This document shows positions 8,054 through 15,992 of a DNA stretch of 64,000 nt, piece by piece. Both the position numbers and the translations under genes were made by a program. The notes under the pieces were generated by a model. The model had not been told where the DNA came from and ran no database searches. It worked only from the letters and a program-made list of their open reading frames with translations. Within the stretch, counting starts at the first letter, position 1. Every line of letters starts with the position of its first letter. The DNA lies in NCBI GenBank assembly GCA_018266575.1, contig JAFEAE010000001.1, forward strand, positions 143,633-207,632. The letters are read 5' to 3'. The DNA comes from Bacteroidota bacterium (lineage in GTDB: Bacteria > Bacteroidota > Bacteroidia > Chitinophagales > Chitinophagaceae).

Positions 8054-9682
8054 ATGAACCTTGAGTTTAATAAAAATGAAGATGCTATGAAAATAGCTTT
8101 GGGCCAATTACGAACAAGGCTTGATAAAATTGCTTTAGGCGGCGGCAAAAAGGCAATAGAGAAGCAAAAAGAAAAAAACAAATTGACTGCACGTGAGCGC
8201 ATCAGTTATTTGATCGATAAAGATTCTGTATTTATTGAAATCGGCGCTTTTGCAGGTTATGAGATGTATGAAGAATATGGCGGTTGCCCCGCTGGCGGAA
8301 CCGTTGCAGGAACCGGTTATATCAGCGGAAAACAATGTGTGATAGTTGCCAACGACCAGACTGTAAAAGCAGGGGCGTGGTTCCCGATCACCGGAAAGAA
8401 AAACCTGCGCATGCAGGAAATTGCACTTGAAAATAATTTACCGATCATTTACCTGGTAGACAGTGCCGGTGTTTTTTTGCCGATGCAGGATGAAATTTTT
8501 CCTGATAAAGAACATTTCGGAAGGATATTCCGCAACAATGCACAAATGAGCGCAAAGGGCATTACACAAATAGCAGCAGTTATGGGAGCTTGTGTAGCTG
8601 GTGGCGCTTACCTGCCAATTATGAGTGATGAAACATTAATGGTAGAAGGGAATGGTTCCATTTTTTTGGCAGGCTCGTATTTAGTGAAAGCAGCAATCGG
8701 CGAGGATATTGACAACGAAACATTGGGCGGTGCAGTTACGCACACAGAAATTTCCGGTATTGCCGATTATAAATTTAAAACTGAGCAAGAATGTTTGGAT
8801 CATATTAAAAAGATCGTAAGCAAACTTGGAAATCCCCGGGGGCAAATCTTCAACTATGCATCGCCGTTAGCCCCTAAAAGAAATGTGCTGGATTTATATG
8901 GAATTGTTCCTGCTGATGCCACAAAAGCGTATGATATGCTGGATGTGATCGAGCGAATTGTGGACAATTCGGAATTTGAACAGTTCAAGGAAGACTATGG
9001 CAAAAGCATTTTGTGCGGCTATGCCCGTATTGAAGGATGGGCTGTTGGTATTGTAGCCAACCAGCGCAAAATTGTGAAAAGTAAAAAAGGGGAAATGCAG
9101 ATGGGTGGGGTAATCTATAATGACAGCGCTGATAAAGCTGCACGGTTTATTATGAACTGCAACCAGAAAAAAATCCCCCTGGTTTTTTTGCAGGATGTTA
9201 CAGGCTTTATGGTTGGTTCACGTAGCGAACATGCTGGTATTATTAAAGATGGTGCAAAATTGGTAAATGCGGTTGCAAATTCTGTTGTGCCGAAAATTAC
9301 GATCATTATCGGTAATTCTTATGGCGCTGGAAATTATGCCATGTGCGGTAAAGCGTATGACCCGAGGTTCATCTATGCGTGGCCCAGCGCAAAGATCGCC
9401 GTGATGGGAGGCGAGCAGGCAGCAAAAACTTTATTGCAGATACAAACTTCAACGTTGAAAGCGAAAGGTAAAACGCTGAATGCCGAGGAAGAAAAGAAGT
9501 TATTAGATGAGATCAAAGGAAGATATGATAAGCAAACTACGCCATATTATGCAGCCTCACGTTTATGGGTAGACGCAATTATTGACCCAATTGATACACG
9601 CAAATACATCTCCGAGGGATTAAAAGCAGCAAGCCATAACCCCGATATCAAACAGTTCAAAACAGGAGTGATACAAGTTTAA
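8054..9682 (+). CDS. Acyl-CoA carboxylase carboxyltransferase (beta) subunit, methylcrotonyl-CoA carboxylase type
   Basis: Transfers a carboxyl group from carboxybiotin to an acyl-CoA. At 542 aa with GGGKKAIEKQKEKNKLTARERI, VVANDQTVKAGAWFPITGKK and GACVAGGAYLPIMSDE, it fits the methylcrotonyl/geranyl-CoA carboxylase beta group better than propionyl-CoA carboxylase. Typical oxyanion-hole glycines are present in GGAYLP and in NSYGAGNYAMCGKAYDPRF. The start is the ATG at 8054 (MNLEFNKNED); an upstream TTG at 8015 gives an implausible tail. The biotin carboxylase and biotin carrier subunits are not in the window, so the exact substrate (leucine catabolism is likely) is inferred. Confidence 0.9.
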   Translation: MNLEFNKNEDAMKIALGQLRTRLDKIALGGGKKAIEKQKEKNKLTARERISYLIDKDSVFIEIGAFAGYEMYEEYGGCPAGGTVAGTGYISGKQCVIVANDQTVKAGAWFPITGKKNLRMQEIALENNLPIIYLVDSAGVFLPMQDEIFPDKEHFGRIFRNNAQMSAKGITQIAAVMGACVAGGAYLPIMSDETLMVEGNGSIFLAGSYLVKAAIGEDIDNETLGGAVTHTEISGIADYKFKTEQECLDHIKKIVSKLGNPRGQIFNYASPLAPKRNVLDLYGIVPADATKAYDMLDVIERIVDNSEFEQFKEDYGKSILCGYARIEGWAVGIVANQRKIVKSKKGEMQMGGVIYNDSADKAARFIMNCNQKKIPLVFLQDVTGFMVGSRSEHAGIIKDGAKLVNAVANSVVPKITIIIGNSYGAGNYAMCGKAYDPRFIYAWPSAKIAVMGGEQAAKTLLQIQTSTLKAKGKTLNAEEEKKLLDEIKGRYDKQTTPYYAASRLWVDAIIDPIDTRKYISEGLKAASHNPDIKQFKTGVIQV

Positions 9683-9776
9683 TTAATAATTGAGAATTAA
9701 TAATGCTTTTATCTATATTGCTTCATCGTTATCGCAGCTATTAATTCATAATTTTTAATTACTAATTCTTAATTCC
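9681..9776. repeat. Heptad-periodic inverted repeat (locus 4)
   Basis: Left arm 9681-9706 consists of words ATTAATA, ATTGAGA, ATTAATA. Right arm 9737-9776 consists of ATTAATT, CATAATT, TTTAATT, ACTAATT, CTTAATT. The arms are complementary AT-rich arrays with the same 7-base period. The right arm ends two bases before the TTG start of rnhA. Confidence 0.75.
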
Positions 9777-9777
9777 T

Positions 9778-10248
9778 TTGAGCGCTCAGCAATTAATCAT
9801 TTACACAGACGGGGCTTCCCGTGGCAACCCTGGCCCCGGGGGTTACGGAACAATATTGATGTGGGGGAATTCTAAAAAAGAATTATCGGCAGGTTATCGA
9901 CGAACAACGAACAATCGCATGGAACTCATGGCTGTTATTGCGGGGCTGGAAGCGTTGAAAAAAGAGGGCTTGAAAGTTACTATTTACTCCGACAGCCAAT
10001 ATGTAGTGAAAGCAGTACAGGAAGGTTGGTTAAAGAATTGGATCGCGACAAACTTTAAAGGCGGCAAGAAAAATAAAGACCTGTGGCTTCGATATAATGA
10101 ACTTGCTCAGAAAAATACTATCCGTTTTGTATGGGTGAAAGGCCACGCTGAAAATCCATTCAATAACCGCTGCGACGAACTCGCAACAAGTGCTGCCGAT
10201 GGAAGTGATCTGCTGATTGATGAAGAGTTTGAATCGGCACAAATGTGA
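9778..10248 (+). CDS. rnhA: Ribonuclease HI
   Basis: Cleaves the RNA strand of RNA-DNA hybrids. The 156-aa protein has the four carboxylates of the DEDD site: D in IYTDGASRGNPGPGG (residue 11), E in TTNNRMELMAVIAGLEAL, D in IYSDSQYV, and D in NNRCDELA, plus the VKGHAENP histidine loop. The only start that keeps the first catalytic aspartate is TTG at 9778 (or ATT at 9772), since the next Met is at residue 29; this is an unusual start codon. The gene begins directly after a heptad repeat and is followed by another. Confidence 0.95.
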   Translation: MSAQQLIIYTDGASRGNPGPGGYGTILMWGNSKKELSAGYRRTTNNRMELMAVIAGLEALKKEGLKVTIYSDSQYVVKAVQEGWLKNWIATNFKGGKKNKDLWLRYNELAQKNTIRFVWVKGHAENPFNNRCDELATSAADGSDLLIDEEFESAQM

Positions 10249-10506
10249 TAATTTGAAAATGTGCTGATTCGATAATGCATTTATGCATCTGTGCTTTTTG
10301 ATTTTGAATTTGCATTTAAGCCAAAGCTTCATAGTAGCACTACCGATGAACGAAATGCGACGCAACGATGTTGAAGATTGAACAAATGCTTGTACAATAA
10401 AAATGTGATAATTAGCTAATTTGAAAATGCATTAATGCAGATACTGCAAAGCATTATCACATTACCAAATTATCACATCATCACATTTGCACATTCACCA
10501 CATTTT
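10246..10506. repeat. Heptad-periodic repeat cluster (locus 5) interrupted by a dispersed-repeat copy
   Basis: Three period-7 blocks are visible: 10246-10295 (starting inside the rnhA stop), 10401-10446, and the complementary block 10449-10506 (words such as CACATTA, ATCACAT, CATCACA). Copy C of the dispersed GCGACGCAACGATG family sits between the first two. The last two blocks form an inverted repeat just upstream of the cphB promoter. Confidence 0.65.
10319..10396. repeat. Dispersed GCGACGCAACGATG repeat, copy C
   Basis: Contains TAGTAGCACTACCGATGAAC, GAAATGCGACGCAACGATG and a tail ending ACAAATGCTTGTAC. It matches the right arm of the 279-bp element at 3981-4050 closely, including the order of flanking blocks. 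Confidence 0.7.
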
Positions 10507-10518
10507 CTATTATTTTTG
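10486..10518 (+). promoter_or_regulatory. Putative Bacteroidota-type promoter of cphB
   Basis: TTTG at 10486-10489 and TATTTTTG at 10511-10518 (fits TAnnTTTG) are 21 bases apart; the cphB ATG follows 23 bases after the -7 element. Confidence 0.45.
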
Positions 10519-10541
10519 CTTAACCCGAAATTAAATTCTAC

Positions 10542-11435
10542 ATGTCTATACCTGCAGGAAAACTTATTGCAATCGGTGGTGCGGAAGACAAAGGCTCTGA
10601 CCCGGAGAACGGGGACATGAACCGTAATAACCTCAACTTTTTTGAGCTTGGAATCTTGCGCCGCATCACAGAAGAAGCGGGTGGGCCTTCCGCACGCATC
10701 GAAGTGATCACTACCGCTTCTACGATTCCTTATGAAGTAGGAAACAATTACCTGAATGCATTCGGAAAAATCGGTTGCACGAATATTGGCGTGATGCATA
10801 TACGCAACCGTGAAGATGCACAGAAAGATGAATACCTGGAAAGAATCCGGTTATGCGACTGCGTTATGTTCAGTGGCGGAAACCAATTGCGGTTAAGCGC
10901 TACATTTGGCGGAACAACTTTTTTAAAAATTTTGCAGGACAGGTACCGCAGGGAAAATTTTGTGATTGCAGGTACTTCTGCCGGCGCCATGGCGATGAGC
11001 AACACAATGATCTATGAAGGAAATGCTGCACGTGCACACCTGAAAGGAGAAGTAAAAATCACGACCGGGCTGGGTTTTATTGATACAGTTATCATCGATT
11101 CGCATTTTGAAAAACGCGGACGCTTTAACCGCCTTGCGCAGGCTGTTGCAACAAATCCGTCGTGCATCGGCATTGGCCTGGGAGAAGACACAGGCATGCT
11201 GCTTACCGAAGGAAATAAGATGGAAGCAATCGGCAGCGGATTAGTGATCATTATTGACGGCCATAATATACTTCATTCCAATATTGCTGATATTCCCGAC
11301 GGAAACCCCATCAGCATTGAAAATTTAAAAGTCCATTTCTGCGAAAAAGGAAATGGCTATCTTCTCAACGAACGAAAATTTTTACAGGAAGCAAGCGATG
11401 GATCAGTGATCCCTAAACGGGTTGACGTGGAGTGA
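10542..11435 (+). CDS. cphB: Cyanophycinase
   Basis: Hydrolyses cyanophycin to beta-Asp-Arg dipeptides; a cytosolic serine hydrolase of peptidase family S51. The 297-aa protein starts with GKLIAIGGAEDKG, carries CVMFSGGNQLRL, the nucleophile elbow FVIAGTSAGAMAMS (Ser about residue 149) and the downstream IDSHFEKRGRFNRL and GIGLGEDTGMLL motifs, all standard for CphB. The intracellular form is indicated by the lack of a signal peptide. Together with cphA it makes a complete cycle of synthesis and first-step breakdown, though the two genes are about 6.8 kb apart and on opposite strands. The isoaspartyl dipeptidase that would finish degradation is not in the window. Confidence 0.95.
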   Translation: MSIPAGKLIAIGGAEDKGSDPENGDMNRNNLNFFELGILRRITEEAGGPSARIEVITTASTIPYEVGNNYLNAFGKIGCTNIGVMHIRNREDAQKDEYLERIRLCDCVMFSGGNQLRLSATFGGTTFLKILQDRYRRENFVIAGTSAGAMAMSNTMIYEGNAARAHLKGEVKITTGLGFIDTVIIDSHFEKRGRFNRLAQAVATNPSCIGIGLGEDTGMLLTEGNKMEAIGSGLVIIIDGHNILHSNIADIPDGNPISIENLKVHFCEKGNGYLLNERKFLQEASDGSVIPKRVDVE

Positions 11436-11508
11436 ATGGGTAATGGTCAATGGTGAATAGGTTGCTTCAGAAAATTGGACATCTTACTTTTCACATCTTA
11501 CAAATAGT
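11432..11508. repeat. Heptad-periodic repeat (locus 6)
   Basis: Starting at the cphB stop, words GTGAATG, GGTAATG, GTCAATG and GTGAATA (11432-11461) recur with period 7, followed by a less regular opposite-sense block at 11475-11508 (TTTTCACATCTTACA). Another period-7 stretch, with words such as ATCAACTTTTCAACT, lies at 11634-11694 just before the next gene. Confidence 0.5.
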
Positions 11509-11525
11509 TTTTGTAACCAGCGATA

Positions 11526-11580
11526 ATGCTACTATTAAGCATCGTTGCGTCGCACTCTTGTACGGATGGAATTCTATTGT
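11526..11580. repeat. Dispersed GCGACGCAACGATG repeat, copy D
   Basis: On the plus strand it reads TGCTACTATTAAG, CATCGTTGCGTCGCA, CTCTTGTACGG, then GGAATTCTATTGTCCGG. The same order of blocks occurs at 32608-32670 (reverse strand) and, less exactly, at 44377 and 55048. Confidence 0.75.
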
Positions 11581-11694
11581 CCGGCGTCCAGAACCGGCAA
11601 GATAAATGTTGATAAGTATTTTGCTTTTAAGAACTGATCAACATATCAACTTTTCAACTATTTTTATTCTCGCATTTTCAAATTTGCTTCACAT

Positions 11695-13113
11695 ATGAAA
11701 AGGAGAAATTTTATTCAGCAAACTTCATTGGCTACTGCCGGTTTTTTTATTACCAAACATTCGTCGGGTTTTGCAACTGATTTTCCTGTAGTGCGTGTCC
11801 CCGCAGCACAAAGAAAATTCACTAGTGTTGCAGTGGAAAATGCCATTGCAGAAGTCAGGAAAAATATAGGCAATAAAGAGATCGCATGGCTGTTTGAAAA
11901 TTGTTTCCCAAATACGTTAGATACAACGGTTGATTTTGAAATGATCAATGGGAAACCGGATACCTATGTGATCACCGGTGACATTGATGCCATGTGGCTT
12001 CGTGATAGCTCTGCACAGGTTTGGCCGTATCTGCCGCTGACAAAAGAGGATAAGAAACTGCAACAATTAATCAATGGCGTTATCCGCAGGCAGACAAAAA
12101 ATATTTTGAAAGATCCCTACGCAAATGCTTTTTATAAAGATGAAAATAAGATCAGCGAATGGAAAGCAACTGATATAACTGATATGAAAGCGGGTATCCA
12201 TGAACGTAAGTGGGAGATCGATAGTTTGTGTTACCCGATCCGCCTTGCACATGGTTACTGGAAAGAGACCGGCGATACTTCTGCTTTTGATGCAGATTGG
12301 ATGGAAGCGATGAAGTTAGTGGTGAAAACATTTAAAGAACAGCAACGCAAAGAAAATAACGGGCCTTATTCATTCCAGAGGAAAACAGAATTTGCAACAG
12401 ACAGCATTCCGCTTAACGGTTATGGATACCCGACAAAAAAAGTTGGATTGATCCATTCGATGTTCCGCCCAAGTGATGATGCAACGATCTATCCTTTTTT
12501 AATTCCTTCTAATTGTTTTGCGGTGGTGTCATTAACACAATTGGCTGAATTAGTGAAACAGGTCGCTGGCGAAAACGAATTAGTGAAACAGGCGAAAGCA
12601 CTTGCTGCAGAATTGAAAGAAGCAATTGCTGCGTATGCAACAATTAACCATGCTAAATATGGAACCATTTATGCCTACGAAACAAATGGCTTCGGCAGTT
12701 ACAATTTAATGGATGATGCCAATGTACCGAGTTTGCTTTCGCTTCCGTATTTAAATTACGTTTCTACGAATGATACGCTTTATAAAAACACAAGGCAATT
12801 TTTGCTTTCAGAAAATAATCCCTTCTTCTTTAAAGGCAAAGCTGGTGAAGGGATCGGTGGCCCGCATGTTGGCGTGGATATGATCTGGCCGCTAAGCATC
12901 ATTATGCGTGGATTAACGAGCAACGACGACAAAGAAATAAAATGGTGTTTGGATACTTTACAAAAAAGCCATGCCGGAACTGGTTTCATGCATGAAAGTT
13001 TTCATAAAGACGATGTATCAAAATTCACCCGGAAATGGTTTGCATGGGCAAATACGATATTCGGAGAGTTTGTTTGGAAAGTATATGGAGAGCGGAAGAG
13101 TTTGTTGAGCTGA
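11695..13113 (+). CDS. Glycoside hydrolase family 125 exo-alpha-1,6-mannosidase
   Basis: Removes alpha-1,6-linked mannose from non-reducing ends without metal. The 472-aa protein carries the family blocks IAWLFENCFPNTLDTTV (near 62), GDIDAMWLRDSSAQVWPYLP (near 95), RLAHGYWKETGD and GGPHVGVDMIWPLS. The N-terminus MKRRNFIQQTSLATAGF resembles a Tat signal (R-R-x-F), so periplasmic export is likely. It stands alone between cphB and tyrS, far from the PUL at the right end, but would complement the GH92 mannosidase there. The start ATG is supported by the signal peptide. Confidence 0.9.
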   Translation: MKRRNFIQQTSLATAGFFITKHSSGFATDFPVVRVPAAQRKFTSVAVENAIAEVRKNIGNKEIAWLFENCFPNTLDTTVDFEMINGKPDTYVITGDIDAMWLRDSSAQVWPYLPLTKEDKKLQQLINGVIRRQTKNILKDPYANAFYKDENKISEWKATDITDMKAGIHERKWEIDSLCYPIRLAHGYWKETGDTSAFDADWMEAMKLVVKTFKEQQRKENNGPYSFQRKTEFATDSIPLNGYGYPTKKVGLIHSMFRPSDDATIYPFLIPSNCFAVVSLTQLAELVKQVAGENELVKQAKALAAELKEAIAAYATINHAKYGTIYAYETNGFGSYNLMDDANVPSLLSLPYLNYVSTNDTLYKNTRQFLLSENNPFFFKGKAGEGIGGPHVGVDMIWPLSIIMRGLTSNDDKEIKWCLDTLQKSHAGTGFMHESFHKDDVSKFTRKWFAWANTIFGEFVWKVYGERKSLLS

Positions 13114-13146
13114 GGATTTCTAAGCGATGACCGTTGTACTGAAAAA

Positions 13147-13253
13147 GATGACAGTTGATAGATGACGGATGACAGTCTTATAGTGCCTTATCAAAATAAT
13201 AAAGTAATTACAGAATTTAGCACTGTCATCTGTCATCTGACATCCGGCATCTC
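13147..13253. repeat. Heptad-periodic inverted repeat (locus 7) between convergent genes
   Basis: Left arm 13147-13177 repeats GATGACA, GTTGATA, GATGACG, GATGACA. Right arm 13221-13253 repeats CTGTCAT, CTGTCAT, CTGACAT, CCGGCAT. They are reverse complements with about 43 nt between. The right arm abuts the tyrS stop codon (13254). Confidence 0.85.
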
Positions 13254-14531
13254 TTATTGGATTTTAACGAGGTAATAATTCTTCTTTCCCTTTTGTACCA
13301 ATAGATATTTTTGATGGAGTAATAAAGACCTTTCAATTGTCAGTTGTAAATTGTCAACTTTCTTTCTGTTGATGTTGATGCCGCCGTTTTGTACCATCTT
13401 TCTTGCTTCGCCTTTGCTTGGAAGTATTGTTGTTTCCGCAAGAAAGCTTACCACGTCAATTCCTGCATTGATCTTTTCGGAGGAGAAATCGATCTTTACA
13501 ATTCCTTCCATTCCTTCAAGGTCTTCCACACTCAAGGATTCTGCAGGAGCAGTTTGATTGGCAAATAATTTTTCTGTAGTAGCAATGGCGTTGTTGTATT
13601 CTTCTTCTCCATGAACAAACACAGTAACTTCTTTCGCCAATGTTTTTTGCAGTTCTCGGGCAGCAGCATTCTGCTGATGCTTCGTTATTAATAATTCAAT
13701 TTCTTGCTTTGGTAAGAATGTAAAAAGTTTGATCCATTTTTCTGCATCAGCATCACTTGCGTTCAACCAAAACTGGTAGAATTGATAAGGAGTTGTTTTC
13801 TCTTTATCCAGCCACACATTTCCTTTTTCTGTTTTACCAAATTTTCCACCATCTGCTTTTGTTACTAACGGGCATGTAAATGCGAAAGCTTCACCACCTG
13901 CTTTTCTGCGGATCAATTCTGTGCCGGTCGTAATATTTCCCCATTGGTCGCTTCCGCCCATTTGCAGTTTGCAATTTTTATGCTGGTACAACCAATAGAA
14001 GTCGTAGCCTTGTACCAACTGATATGTAAATTCAGTAAAGCTCATCCCGGTTTCACCTTCCAGTCTTTTTTTCACACTGTCTTTCGCCATCATATAATTC
14101 ACCGTGATATGCTTTCCTACATCGCGGATAAAATGAAGAAAATTCATGCTTTTGAACCAATCATAATTATTCACCATCTCCGCAGCATTCGGTTTGGTGG
14201 AGTTGAAGTCAAGATATTTTTCCAACTGTTTTTTTATTCCGTCGAGGTTGCGGTTCAGTGTTTCTTCATCTAACAAATTCCTTTCTTCACTTTTTCCACT
14301 TGGATCGCCAACCATACCGGTAGCACCGCCGACCAATGCAAAAGGTTTGTGTCCGGCTTTTTGAAGATGTACCAATAATAAGATAGGAACAAGGCTTCCT
14401 ATATGTAAACTCTCAGCTGTTGGGTCGAAGCCGATATATCCGGCAGTCATTTCTTTGTTTAATTGTTCTTCTGTTCCCGGTATAATATCCTGTATCATAC
14501 CTCTCCAGCGTAATTCTTCAATCAGGTTCAT
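13254..14531 (-). CDS. tyrS: Tyrosyl-tRNA synthetase
   Basis: Charges tRNA-Tyr. The 425-aa class I synthetase has [16 protein letters not shown] (the HIGH-equivalent at about residue 41), YDWF and [10 protein letters not shown] for tyrosine binding, [12 protein letters not shown], and [13 protein letters not shown] as the KMSKS-equivalent. A C-terminal S4-like RNA-binding domain starts near 355 ([21 protein letters not shown]). A TACTTTTG box (-7 type, complement of 14554-14561) lies 23 bases upstream of the ATG. The cognate tRNA-Tyr gene is at 32064. Confidence 0.97.
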   Translation of the reverse strand: MNLIEELRWRGMIQDIIPGTEEQLNKEMTAGYIGFDPTAESLHIGSLVPILLLVHLQKAGHKPFALVGGATGMVGDPSGKSEERNLLDEETLNRNLDGIKKQLEKYLDFNSTKPNAAEMVNNYDWFKSMNFLHFIRDVGKHITVNYMMAKDSVKKRLEGETGMSFTEFTYQLVQGYDFYWLYQHKNCKLQMGGSDQWGNITTGTELIRRKAGGEAFAFTCPLVTKADGGKFGKTEKGNVWLDKEKTTPYQFYQFWLNASDADAEKWIKLFTFLPKQEIELLITKHQQNAAARELQKTLAKEVTVFVHGEEEYNNAIATTEKLFANQTAPAESLSVEDLEGMEGIVKIDFSSEKINAGIDVVSFLAETTILPSKGEARKMVQNGGININRKKVDNLQLTIERSLLLHQKYLLVQKGKKNYYLVKIQ

Positions 14532-14846
14532 AATGATTTTTCAGCAATTTTCGCAAAAGTAAAGGTTTCCCGCTACTTTGTTAATATATGCAATAATCTG
14601 AATAAAAGAGCGTTAGGAATAATCAGCATTCTGCCTGCGAAAACCAACTGTACAACTGGTTTAACCGTATCAGTAATTGCGCCATATCTTTTGAAAAATA
14701 GTTTAATTGCTTATACCGAAAATAATGTCTGTGAAATGAACCCCAACCCAGTGAAGACATCTAAGCTTATGTCTAAATTGATGTCAACCGTAGAAAAAAA
14801 AGGCAGTTCATTTTATCCGGGCTTGAGGTGTATAAATAAAAGTCGG
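14532..14846. other. Long leader/intergenic region before the PorV-like gene
   Basis: Between the divergent tyrS and PorV-like starts I see a possible -7 box for tyrS but no repeat family member and no RNA gene. A plus-strand frame is open from 14691, but it lacks coding character before the signal peptide at 14847, so it is likely leader. Confidence 0.4.
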
Positions 14847-15953
14847 ATGAAAAAACTCTATTCCCTGCTAACCGTTGTATGCGTGTTGTTATGCATTTCT
14901 GCATCCGCACAATTTGCAAAGTATTCCAATGAATTTTTGAATATCGGCGCAGGCGCCCGCGGTATGTCTATGGGTAATGCGCAGGTGGCATCTGTTACAG
15001 ACGGAACTGCAGGTTACTGGAACCCTGCAGCATTAACGTATGTAAAAGAGCCGCAGGTAAACCTGATGCACTCCGAATATTTTGCAGGCATCGGCAAATA
15101 TGATTACGGAAATTTGGTGCTTCCTTTAAAAGATAACAAACGTTATCTCGGGATAACACTTTTACGTTTTGCAGTTGATGATATTCCAAATACTGTTTTC
15201 CTGGTCCAACCGGATGGAACCCTCAACTTCAGCAACATCACTACCTTTTCTTCTGCAGATTATGCATTGTTGATCTCCCTTGCACAACAGGTAAAAGCAA
15301 GCGGAGATAAGAATATCAGTTTAGGATTGAATGCAAAGATCATTCGCCGCACAGCCGGTGATTTTGCTTCGGCATGGGGATTTGGTTTTGATGCAAGCGC
15401 ATTGATGACAGGAAGAAACTGGAAGTTAGGAATTATGGCGAAAGATGTTACTACTACATTCAATGCATGGAGTTATAGTATTGATCAGCAAATGCGTGAA
15501 GTGTTTTATTTAACGGATAATGATATTCCTGTTAAATCAACAGAATTAACAGCGCCGCAATTGATCATTGGAGGTTCTTATAATTTTAAGATCAGTAAAA
15601 AAATCAGTTTGCTTGCAGAAGCAGATTTTGATGTGACGTTTGATGGTAAACGCGATGAGGTAGTAAGTACAAATCCTGTAAGTATTGACCCGAGAGTGGG
15701 ATTGGAGCTTTCTTACAATAATGTATTTTTTGTACGTGCAGGCATCAATAATTTTCAACAGGCACTCGACGACAGGGACACCACCAACCAGAAAAAAATC
15801 TGGATATACCAACCAAGTATAGGAGCAGGTTTCAGGATCGGCGATGTACAGATCGATTATGCATTTACTAATCTTGCCAATCAATCAAATCCACTATATA
15901 CTCATGTTTTTTCATTAAGAGTGGATTTGAAAAAGAAAACAAAAAAGAAATAA
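14847..15953 (+). CDS. PorV/PorQ family outer membrane protein
   Basis: A beta-barrel of the type IX secretion system, expected to bind and shuttle cargo to the cell-surface protease. The 368-aa product starts with a signal peptide MKKLYSLLTVVCVLLCISASAQ, followed by FLNIGAGARGMSMGNAQVA and DGTAGYWNPAAL, the hallmark N-terminal strand of this family. The remainder alternates short hydrophobic strands and ends FSLRVDLKKK. I chose ATG 14847 over the upstream 14691 because it begins the signal peptide and is preceded by TAAATAAAAGTCGG. It is followed 39 bases later by the C25 protease, forming a two-gene unit like porV-porU. Confidence 0.85.
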   Translation: MKKLYSLLTVVCVLLCISASAQFAKYSNEFLNIGAGARGMSMGNAQVASVTDGTAGYWNPAALTYVKEPQVNLMHSEYFAGIGKYDYGNLVLPLKDNKRYLGITLLRFAVDDIPNTVFLVQPDGTLNFSNITTFSSADYALLISLAQQVKASGDKNISLGLNAKIIRRTAGDFASAWGFGFDASALMTGRNWKLGIMAKDVTTTFNAWSYSIDQQMREVFYLTDNDIPVKSTELTAPQLIIGGSYNFKISKKISLLAEADFDVTFDGKRDEVVSTNPVSIDPRVGLELSYNNVFFVRAGINNFQQALDDRDTTNQKKIWIYQPSIGAGFRIGDVQIDYAFTNLANQSNPLYTHVFSLRVDLKKKTKKK

Positions 15954-15992
15954 TTTTTTGTTTTTATGATTCACAAAATGGAAGCTAAAACT

